NCBI GenBank assembly: GCA_009885665.1
Contig: VFKI01000064.1
Location: forward strand, 1 to 6,502
DNA length: 6,502 nucleotides
Source of the DNA: Gammaproteobacteria bacterium
Lineage (GTDB): Bacteria > Pseudomonadota > Gammaproteobacteria > DSM-16500
Direction of reading: 5' to 3'
A program made the position numbers and the translations under genes. Shown piece after piece: positions 1 through 5,498 of this stretch. Within the stretch, counting starts at the first letter, position 1. Each line of letters begins with the position of its first letter. The notes under the pieces were generated by a model that did not search any database, had not been told where the DNA came from, and saw only the letters and a list, made by a program, of their open reading frames with translations.

Positions 1-2
1 CC

Positions 3-74
3 GATCAGTTTGGAGGGCCTAATGGAAAAAAGTACAAATATCAACCATTAAAAGATTTGCTTCAACAACATTAA
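3..74 (+). CDS. 3' end of an unrecognised plus-strand gene (partial)
   Basis: One plus-strand frame is open from the left edge to a TAA stop at 72-74 and gives 23 residues (DQFGGPNGKKYKYQPLKDLL, then QQH). The mix of glycine, lysine, tyrosine and glutamine looks like an ordinary soluble protein tail. The other two forward frames stop at 22 and 51. I do not recognise the family, and no function is proposed. If real, the gene is transcribed towards grxD, so the two units converge in the 104 bp that follow. The evidence is only an open frame of modest length, so a chance open frame is possible. Confidence 0.42.
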   Translation, partial: DQFGGPNGKKYKYQPLKDLLQQH

Positions 75-125
75 CCTAAACTAAAAAATCATCCGCCTGC
101 CACAAAATCTGATACCTGCTGAATA

Positions 126-156
126 AGTTACCGTCACATAGACTCGAAACGTAACT
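126..156. repeat. Small inverted repeat in the convergent intergenic region
   Basis: AGTTAC (126-131) is matched by GTAACT (151-156). The pairing extends inwards by GT/AC if one C is bulged. It lies between the likely end of the left-hand plus-strand gene and the grxD stop, where a bidirectional terminator would be expected. There is no uridine run directly after the stem on either strand. A run of six T on the minus strand lies about 40 bp further on (near 83-88) without a convincing stem. Termination is therefore only a possibility. Confidence 0.25.
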
Positions 157-178
157 ATTATAAAAGCTTCCGATAACA

Positions 179-490
179 CTAACCCTGCTGCAACAACGTC
201 TGTAACTCACCGCTCGCATGCATTTCCGCCATAATATCACTGCCACCGATAAATTCACCGTTGACATACAATTGCGGAATCGTCGGCCAATTAGAAAACG
301 TTTTAATGCCTTGACGAATATCTGGTTCTTCTAACACATTCACCGTAAAAAAATTTTCCACGCCGCAATTTTTTAGCAATTTAACCGCTTGGGCAGAAAA
401 ACCACATTGCGGAAATTGTGCCGTGCCTTTCATATAAAGCACCACAGGATGCGTGGTGATTTGATTTTGGATTATTTCATCGATTGTCAT
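179..490 (-). CDS. grxD: Monothiol glutaredoxin (Grx4/GrxD family, CGFS type)
   Basis: This 103-residue single-domain cytosolic protein matches the family length. The active site is the monothiol CGFS motif with Cys29, preceded by VVLYMKGT with the conserved Lys21. Further on are WPTIPQLYVNGEFIGG, which carries the cis-proline glutathione-binding loop, and GGSDI. Members of this family usually form homodimers or BolA heterodimers that bind a [2Fe-2S] cluster through Cys29 and glutathione, and they act in cluster storage or transfer rather than as disulfide reductases. The start is ATG at 488-490, with a GAGGGGA ribosome binding site just upstream. It begins only 9 nt after the sufT stop, so it is very probably co-transcribed as the last gene of the SUF operon. 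The stop is TAG at 179-181. Confidence 0.95.
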   Translation of the reverse strand: MTIDEIIQNQITTHPVVLYMKGTAQFPQCGFSAQAVKLLKNCGVENFFTVNVLEEPDIRQGIKTFSNWPTIPQLYVNGEFIGGSDIMAEMHASGELQTLLQQG

Positions 491-499
491 ATTTTCCCC

Positions 500-1024
500 T
501 CACATCATGCCTAATTGTAATTTTGCCACATCGCTCATCATGCTGCGTTCCCACGGCGGATCGAATATCAATTCCACCGTAACGTCAGTCACTTCAGGTA
601 ACATCCGTATTTTTTGCTCCACTTCCGCGACCAACACCGGTCCCATACCACATCCTGGCGCAGTCAGCGTCATGCGAATATTTACCGCACTCCCATCAAG
701 ATTGCATTCATACACCAATCCCAAATCCGCAATATTCACGGGGATTTCTGGGTCAAAACACGTTTTCAATAAAGTCCACACTTTATCTTCCAGCGTACCC
801 GTTAATTGATTAACATCAGGTTCTTCCATAATCACTAAGCCCAATGCATCGCCATCACGCCCGGCGATACGCGCCAAATTACCATTAACATATACCGTGT
901 AGGCATTGCCCAATGCTTGGGTAATATAAACCAATGTCCCTTTTTGTACGGTAATATTCACGCCGGTTGGAATCAATAACGCTTCGCAATCGCGTGTGAC
1001 TTCTACCGTATCTCTTTTAAACAT
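500..1024 (-). CDS. sufT: SufT, Fe-S maturation factor (MIP18/DUF59 family, long form)
   Basis: The protein has 174 residues. The C-terminal half is a DUF59/MIP18 domain with DPEIPVNIADLGLVYE (about 91-106), TLTAPGCGMGP (about 119-129, conserved Cys125) and FDPPW (154-158). The N-terminal 75 or so residues form the extension seen in the long SufT of Proteobacteria (short DUF59 proteins are about 100 residues). Relatives in bacteria and eukaryotes (Cia2) help mature Fe-S proteins; the exact role of the long form is not well defined. The start ATG at 1022-1024 is preceded by AAAGAGG at 1030-1036, 5 nt away. The gene ends in two methionine codons and TGA, 9 nt before grxD. It is separated from the upstream sufA by 229 bp containing a palindromic MITE, unlike the close junctions elsewhere in the operon. 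Confidence 0.95.
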   Translation of the reverse strand: MFKRDTVEVTRDCEALLIPTGVNITVQKGTLVYITQALGNAYTVYVNGNLARIAGRDGDALGLVIMEEPDVNQLTGTLEDKVWTLLKTCFDPEIPVNIADLGLVYECNLDGSAVNIRMTLTAPGCGMGPVLVAEVEQKIRMLPEVTDVTVELIFDPPWERSMMSDVAKLQLGMM

Positions 1025-1091
1025 ATTGGCCTCTTTAAAACGCTACCTTGTCAATGCAGTTTGCTGCGCACTTTAATTCCTCTACCTTATC

Positions 1092-1097
1092 TTTTAT
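1092..1097. repeat. Left target-site duplication of the MITE
   Basis: TTTTAT directly abuts the left terminal inverted repeat. The same 6 bp in the same orientation abut the right terminal repeat at 1240-1245, as expected of a target-site duplication made by transposase-mediated insertion. Confidence 0.7.
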
Positions 1098-1239
1098 CCG
1101 ACATTCCGCACCTTTGTCTTTTTCGATAACTCTTCGTTAAAAATGTGTTTTAAATGCTCATTTACTTGCGTGTAAACTGCGCTTTAAAACCCATTTTTGC
1201 CTCGATTTATACAAAAAATACTTTGGTGCGGAATGTCGG
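1098..1239. mobile_element. Palindromic MITE-like element, 142 bp, non-coding
   Basis: The element begins with CCGACATTCCGCACC (1098-1112) and ends with its exact reverse complement GGTGCGGAATGTCGG (1225-1239). The interior is also palindromic about the same centre (between 1168 and 1169). The block 1139-1154 pairs with 1183-1198 with one mismatch, and TTTAC (1161-1165) pairs with GTAAA (1172-1176). By manual count about 46 of 71 position pairs are complementary. TTTTAT is repeated directly on both sides. No coding frame of note lies inside. Terminal repeats, target duplication, small size and lack of a transposase fit a MITE mobilised in trans by a related insertion sequence. I do not assign the parent family. 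It sits 14 nt after the sufA stop and, if transcribed, would form a long hairpin in the operon mRNA. Confidence 0.82.
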
Positions 1240-1245
1240 TTTTAT
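1240..1245. repeat. Right target-site duplication of the MITE
   Basis: TTTTAT follows the right terminal repeat directly and copies 1092-1097. It continues into AAAA, so the right flank 1240-1249 is the perfect palindrome TTTTATAAAA, probably the original insertion target. Confidence 0.7.
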
Positions 1246-1253
1246 AAAACGCT

Positions 1254-1592
1254 TCAAACAGTAAAACTTTCCCCACACCCACAGCGACCTGCTTCATTGG
1301 GATTAATATACACTAATTTTTTTTGCTTAAGACCGGTCGGATCCATCACAAAATCCACCACAACGCCACGTAATAAATCTTCACTGGCACGTTCCACATA
1401 CACAGGCAAATCTTCCGCCGCCATAAAATGAATATCCTCTGGCTCGCCGGTGGTAACCAACGCCGGCACATAGGATTTCCCTGAACATCCCGTCGTTTTC
1501 ACCGATAAACGAAATGCTGTGGCCGTTTTATCTTTCGCCAACATGCCGCGAATATGCGTAACTGCATCCGCGGTAAATGTCACCAGATTCAT
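1254..1592 (-). CDS. sufA: A-type Fe-S carrier protein (SufA/IscA-like)
   Basis: This 112-residue protein is a single HesB/IscA domain. The three conserved cluster-binding cysteines are present: Cys36 in TTGCSGKSY, and Cys104 and Cys106 in the C-terminal GRCGCGESF. The CGCGESF ending fits SufA/IscA better than ErpA, which usually ends CGCGSSF; the symbol is chosen from operon context. A-type carriers accept clusters from the scaffold and pass them to apo-targets in the cytosol. The ATG (1590-1592) overlaps the sufU stop as ATGA, and a GAGGAA ribosome binding site lies inside the end of sufU, so translation is probably coupled. The stop is TGA at 1254-1256, followed at once by the MITE. Confidence 0.93.
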   Translation of the reverse strand: MNLVTFTADAVTHIRGMLAKDKTATAFRLSVKTTGCSGKSYVPALVTTGEPEDIHFMAAEDLPVYVERASEDLLRGVVVDFVMDPTGLKQKKLVYINPNEAGRCGCGESFTV

Positions 1593-2047
1593 ATAGGTTC
1601 CTCGTCTTCAGTCGTCACTTTACCCGACACATCTCGTAATGCGGCTAACAACGCATGCCAGGCGAGGGTCGCGCATTTTACCCGTAACGGAAATTCATGC
1701 ACGCCACTCATCACCCTCAATTTACCTAAATCTTGATTGGCATGACCGGTGGTAATTAATTGATGAAAATCAGCAAACACCGTTTCAATTTCTGCCCGCG
1801 TTTTTTTCAACAATAAATCTGACATCAATGACGCAGAGGCCATCGAAATCGCACAGCCACTGCCTTCAAACATGATTTTTTCTACTCGATCATTTTGCGT
1901 CTGCGCATGAATCAAAATACGATCACCACACAATGGATTAAAGCCTTCATGATGATGATTGGCATTTGCCAACGCACCAAAATTACGTGGATGACGGCCA
2001 TGATCGATAATCACTGATTGATAGAGTTCACGTAATTCTGCTGTCAT
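1589..2047 (-). CDS. sufU: SufU, zinc-dependent sulfur-transfer protein for SufS
   Basis: The protein has 152 residues with an IscU/NifU-like fold. The metal ligands Cys40-x-Asp42 (NPLCGD), Cys65 (GSGCAISMASAS) and Cys125 (RVKCATLAW) line up with Cys41, Asp43, Cys66 and Cys128 of Bacillus subtilis SufU. The extra segment of about 20 residues before the last cysteine (roughly 95-117) is typical of SufU and absent from the IscU scaffold. In Bacillus, SufU binds zinc and accepts persulfide sulfur from SufS. That role is inferred here and would replace SufE, for which no gene is seen in the window. The start ATG at 2045-2047 overlaps the sufS stop as ATGA and has AAGGTG 5 nt upstream. An upstream in-frame extension lies entirely within sufS and is rejected. 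An IscU-like scaffold role is less likely. Confidence 0.92.
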   Translation of the reverse strand: MTAELRELYQSVIIDHGRHPRNFGALANANHHHEGFNPLCGDRILIHAQTQNDRVEKIMFEGSGCAISMASASLMSDLLLKKTRAEIETVFADFHQLITTGHANQDLGKLRVMSGVHEFPLRVKCATLAWHALLAALRDVSGKVTTEDEEPI

Positions 2048-3255
2048 GCCAACACCTTTTTGACTGCATATAACCCTTTGACGAGCGCATCTACATCCGC
2101 ACGTCTTGAATAAATGCCAAATGAAACGCGCGCCACGGCCGGTAACCCTAAGGACATCACTAATGGCATCGCACAATGATGACCGGCGCGAATCGCAATG
2201 CCCGAACGATCGAGTATCGTGCCCATATCATGCGGATGAATGTCATCTAACGTAAAAGCAATCACGCCGACTTTTTCTTTGGCCATCCCAATGAAACGAA
2301 AACCGGGTATATCGCCCAGTCGGGTTTTTGCATATGCCATTAACGCCGCTTCGTGTGCCATAATCGCCGGCATGCCAATCGTTTCAATATAATCGATGGC
2401 CGCATGCAAGCCGATCGCTTCCGCAATCGCTGGCGTACCCGCTTCAAATTTAGCCGGCAATGGCGCATACGTCGTCCCGCTAAAACTGACTTGGGCAATC
2501 ATATCGCCCCCGCCTTGCCAGGGCGGCATGTTTTCCAACAAGGCTTGTTTACCGTACAACACGCCGATGCCTGTCGGGCCATACATTTTATGCGCTGAAA
2601 ACACATAGAAATCGCAATCCAAATCTTGGACATCCACCGACAAATGCGGTACAGCTTGCGCGCCGTCCACTAACACCGGCACATGGTGCGCATGCGCAAT
2701 GGCGGTTATCTTTTTGATAGGATTCACTGTGCCTAATACATTCGATGCGTGCGTAATGGCAACCAAGCGCGTACGCGGTGAAAATAAGCTTGCATAATTT
2801 TCCATATCCAAATCACCGGTAGGCAATAACGGAATCACTTTAATGTGTGCGCCCACACTTGCTGCCAACATTTGCCACGGCACAATATTCGCGTGGTGTT
2901 CCATGACGCTCACAATGATTTCATCGCCCGCGCGCAACTGGCTGCGGCCATAACTGTGTGCGGCAAGATTGATGGCTTCGGTGGTGCCACGTACAAAAAT
3001 AATTTCTGCGCTCGATTTTGCATTGATAAATTGTTTTACACGATCGCGCGCTTGATCATGTAATACTGTGGCACGCTCGCTCAGCGTATAAATACCGCGA
3101 TGAATATTGGCATGATCATGTTCATAATAATGCGTCATCGCCTCAATCACCGCTTTGGGTTTTTGACTGCTGGCCGCACTGTCTAAATACACCAATGGCC
3201 GACCATGGATATTTTGGTCTAATATTGGAAAATCTTTATGAATGTCAAGACGCAT
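2044..3255 (-). CDS. sufS: SufS, group II cysteine desulfurase
   Basis: This is a PLP-dependent class V aminotransferase-fold enzyme of 403 residues (E. coli SufS has 406). It converts L-cysteine to alanine and leaves a persulfide on the enzyme. Visible residues are LDSAASSQKP near the N-terminus, His120 in MEHHAN, the PLP-contacting VDGAQ (196-200), the Schiff-base Lys223 in SAHKMYGP, and the catalytic Cys361 in RAGHHCAMP. His342 in HPHD matches the histidine of Bacillus SufS that takes part in zinc exchange with SufU, which fits the sufU next door. The start at 3253-3255 is chosen because MRLDIHKDFPILD aligns with the family N-terminus and GGGGT lies 6 nt upstream. Earlier methionines would add 9 to 25 atypical residues encoded inside sufD. 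It overlaps sufD by 11 bp and sufU by 4 bp. Confidence 0.96.
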   Translation of the reverse strand: MRLDIHKDFPILDQNIHGRPLVYLDSAASSQKPKAVIEAMTHYYEHDHANIHRGIYTLSERATVLHDQARDRVKQFINAKSSAEIIFVRGTTEAINLAAHSYGRSQLRAGDEIIVSVMEHHANIVPWQMLAASVGAHIKVIPLLPTGDLDMENYASLFSPRTRLVAITHASNVLGTVNPIKKITAIAHAHHVPVLVDGAQAVPHLSVDVQDLDCDFYVFSAHKMYGPTGIGVLYGKQALLENMPPWQGGGDMIAQVSFSGTTYAPLPAKFEAGTPAIAEAIGLHAAIDYIETIGMPAIMAHEAALMAYAKTRLGDIPGFRFIGMAKEKVGVIAFTLDDIHPHDMGTILDRSGIAIRAGHHCAMPLVMSLGLPAVARVSFGIYSRRADVDALVKGLYAVKKVLA

Positions 3256-4555
3256 GCGTATACCCCATTGCAACACGCACATATTCGGCCAAGGTCGCTT
3301 CACGCACACTGGCAAATATTTCTTCGACAAATGCCGTTAATAATAGCATTTTTGCTTGATCCGCCGGAATACCACGCGCTTGTAAATAAAACAAAGCGTC
3401 ATTATCCAGCTGCCCCACCGTCGCACCATGATTACATTTTACGTCATCTGCATAGATTTCTAATTCTGGCTTAGTATAAATATCCGCGCTCGGCGACAAC
3501 AATATGTTATGACTGGCTTGGCTGGCATTGATTTTTTGCGCACGCGGATGCACATGCACACGGCCATTAAATACCGCTGAACTCTTATTATCTAAAATCG
3601 TTTTATACCTCATGCTGCTCGTGCCGTGCGCCGCCGCATGTTCAACTGTTACATGATGATCAAAATGCTGACCGTCATGCATCGTCAATGATAAGCCGCT
3701 CAATTGACACACCGCATCGCGTGCGGCTTGATTGATGACAACATCTTCGCGCGCCAACTTACCACCACATGCAAAAAATTGACTGTTAAATTGGCTATGC
3801 TCGCCCTGCTCAACAAACACATTGGCGATTTGGCTGGCGGTCGGTGCTAATGCTTGCAGACGGATATGATTTAATTGCGCGTGATCGGCCAAGATAATTG
3901 AGGTGAAATCATTTGTGGTATTTTGCACCGTGTGACCGATGCTAATATGTTCAATCAAGATATCCGCGGCTGCATGCGCATCCATATGTATGCTATTACG
4001 CAGCGCACAAAATACCGGCTGTGCTTGTGTCGTAAAAAATTGAACATGTAGTGGCACGCTCAGTTTACAATGCGCCGGAATATGTAAGAAAAACCCATTT
4101 GAAAATAATGCTGCATTTAACAATGCAAATGGATAGCGCGTTGCATCGTGTTGTTGAAACACTTGTTGGCTAACACGTGTTAATTGCGTCGCGGGTAGTT
4201 CTGTCAAGGCGCAATACGTCACCTCAAGCGGCAATTGTGTCGTATCCGAAAAATCAGCATAAAATACGCCATCAATGAAAACCAAACGTATTGCCGGTAA
4301 GACATGTGATGTTAATAACGCTTGAATTGCCGCACAGAGCGTATGCGCCGGCGCTTCGCGCGGCATAAAACTTGCCTGCGTCAATGCCGACATGTCAGTG
4401 TATTTCCAGCTTTCTTCATGCCGCGTCGGAAAACCGCGCTTTAAAAATAACGCCAACTGCGCGCGACGAAAATCCGCTTCGCCACAAAATTCACGCGCCG
4501 CAATTTCGAGCCAGTGTTGCGTCAGCCAATTGTGATGTGCTAACTCAGCCATCAT
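3245..4555 (-). CDS. sufD: SufD, subunit of the SufBCD Fe-S scaffold complex
   Basis: The protein has 436 residues (E. coli SufD has 423). The N-terminal helical part carries GFPTRHEESWKYTDMS (about 41-56), usual for SufD. The beta-helix core follows, with a conserved C-terminal region including ELEIYADDVKCNHGATVGQLD (365-384) and LFYLQARGIP (388-397). His376 in CNHGATVG corresponds to E. coli His360, implicated with SufB cysteine in cluster formation at the SufB-SufD interface. SufD is paralogous to SufB and pairs with it, each binding one SufC. Two adjacent ATG codons open the gene. The first (4553-4555) overlaps the sufC stop as ATGA and has GGAG 7 nt upstream. The N-terminal third is rich in histidine, alanine and glutamine and looks less conserved than the C-terminal part. 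Confidence 0.95.
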   Translation of the reverse strand: MMAELAHHNWLTQHWLEIAAREFCGEADFRRAQLALFLKRGFPTRHEESWKYTDMSALTQASFMPREAPAHTLCAAIQALLTSHVLPAIRLVFIDGVFYADFSDTTQLPLEVTYCALTELPATQLTRVSQQVFQQHDATRYPFALLNAALFSNGFFLHIPAHCKLSVPLHVQFFTTQAQPVFCALRNSIHMDAHAAADILIEHISIGHTVQNTTNDFTSIILADHAQLNHIRLQALAPTASQIANVFVEQGEHSQFNSQFFACGGKLAREDVVINQAARDAVCQLSGLSLTMHDGQHFDHHVTVEHAAAHGTSSMRYKTILDNKSSAVFNGRVHVHPRAQKINASQASHNILLSPSADIYTKPELEIYADDVKCNHGATVGQLDNDALFYLQARGIPADQAKMLLLTAFVEEIFASVREATLAEYVRVAMGYTHAS

Positions 4556-5316
4556 GCCGTTGCTCCGTTTAACCAGCCATAACCGCGTTTTTCAACTTCA
4601 TGCGCTAATTCAGGCCCGCCGGTTTTAACAATTTTGCCCTGCATGAGAATATGTACGATATCCGGCTTGATATAATCAAGCAAACGTTGATAATGGGTAA
4701 TCATCACGACCGCGCGCGATGGATCACGCAAACTATTCACGCCACTGGCAACCGCTTGCAATGCATCAACATCTAATCCTGAATCTGTTTCATCTAGAAT
4801 AGCCAACTTCGGTTGTAACAATAACATTTGTAAGACTTCGTTACGTTTTTTCTCGCCACCCGAAAAACCTTCATTGACGGCGCGCTGTAAAAATTTCTCA
4901 TCCATGCCCGCTGCCTGCATTTTTGTTTTCACCAGCGTGAGAAAATCCATGGCATCCAGTGGTGGTTCGTAACGGTGTTTGCGTATGCTATTTAATGCTG
5001 TCCGTAAAAAATGGGTATTGTTGACACCGGGAATTTCCACCGGATATTGAAATGCCAAAAACACACCCGCCGCCGCACGCATTTCGGGTTCAAGCGCCAA
5101 TAAATTTTGGCCCTCAAATAAAACCTCGCCCGCGGTAATCTCATAATTCGCTTGGCCCGCTAACAAATGGGCAAGCGTACTTTTACCCGAACCATTCGGC
5201 CCCATGATCGCGTGAATTTCGCCGGCATTGACGTTTAAATCAATCCCGCGCAAAATTTCGCGCGCAACGCCATTTTCATCTTGGATGTTAGCGTGTAAAT
5301 TTTGAATCTGTAACAT
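4552..5316 (-). CDS. sufC: SufC, ABC-type ATPase of the SufBCD complex
   Basis: The protein has 254 residues and is a soluble ABC ATPase with no membrane segment. Motifs in order are Walker A GPNGSGKS (39-46, Lys45), the Q-loop Gln90 in AFQYPVEIPGV, the signature FSGGEKKR (151-158), Walker B LAILDETDSGLD (171-182, catalytic Glu176) and the switch His208 in ITHYQR. SufC hydrolyses ATP and drives conformational change in SufB and SufD during cluster assembly. The start at 5314-5316 is chosen because MLQIQNLHA matches the SufC N-terminus; the frame stays open for 24 more codons upstream, but they are not SufC-like. AAAGGT at 5326-5331, 9 nt from the ATG, is the likely ribosome binding site. The stop overlaps sufD as ATGA. 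It is preceded by a 182-bp gap after sufB. Confidence 0.96.
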   Translation of the reverse strand: MLQIQNLHANIQDENGVAREILRGIDLNVNAGEIHAIMGPNGSGKSTLAHLLAGQANYEITAGEVLFEGQNLLALEPEMRAAAGVFLAFQYPVEIPGVNNTHFLRTALNSIRKHRYEPPLDAMDFLTLVKTKMQAAGMDEKFLQRAVNEGFSGGEKKRNEVLQMLLLQPKLAILDETDSGLDVDALQAVASGVNSLRDPSRAVVMITHYQRLLDYIKPDIVHILMQGKIVKTGGPELAHEVEKRGYGWLNGATA

Positions 5317-5498
5317 ATTCTGTTTACCTTTATAGTATCTATTTGGAATGCCGGATGAATGGCATAGAAATAACGCATAAACAGACAACCGTGTTCAAAA
5401 GACACATTTTCCTTTAAAATCAAAGACTTAAAAGAATGCGACCTTAAAAAGGCTTCGGCAGTTTGCCTATTTTGCAGATATCCGCACCACCCATCTCT
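5317..5498 (-). other. sufB-sufC intergenic gap, 182 bp
   Basis: This AT-rich spacer contains no convincing gene. It holds a possible small hairpin at 5437-5460 (CCTT/AAGG arms around AAA, extended by TCG/CGA and TG/CA with an internal loop) about 40 nt after the sufB stop. A second weak stem is ATGCC (5348-5352) with GGCAT (5361-5365), about 30 nt before sufC. Neither has a uridine run that would make a standard terminator. No plausible -35/-10 pair was found. It stands out because most other junctions in the operon are overlaps. Confidence 0.45.

Noticed and set aside
1049..1054. TTGACA on the minus strand upstream of sufT, a perfect -35 hexamer
   Set aside because: With 16-18 bp spacing the -10 position falls on GC-containing sequence at the sufT ribosome binding site; no TATAAT-like hexamer is placed correctly.
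2048..2176. Upstream in-frame start extending sufU by 43 residues
   Set aside because: The extension is antiparallel-free but lies entirely in sufS coding sequence in another frame; ATGA coupling and a well-placed AAGGTG support the start at 2047.
3256..3330. Upstream in-frame methionines for sufS
   Set aside because: The extra residues are encoded inside sufD and do not resemble a SufS N-terminus; the start at 3253-3255 gives the family length and has a nearby ribosome binding site.
5329..5334. TATAAA on the minus strand upstream of sufC, like a -10 box
   Set aside because: No -35 hexamer at suitable spacing, and it overlaps the sufC ribosome binding site, so a transcript starting there would lack it.
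5317..5388. Upstream in-frame ATG for sufC adding 24 residues
   Set aside because: The added residues do not fit SufC, whose N-terminus is matched by MLQIQNLHA at 5316, and the AAAGGT site serves the downstream ATG.
5345..5488. Fragments resembling the MITE ends in the sufB-sufC gap (GGAATGCCGG at 5345-5354, TCCGCACC at 5481-5488)
   Set aside because: Matches are short, one has a mismatch, and they are oriented with their outer ends facing each other, opposite to a MITE spanning the gap; chance similarity cannot be excluded.
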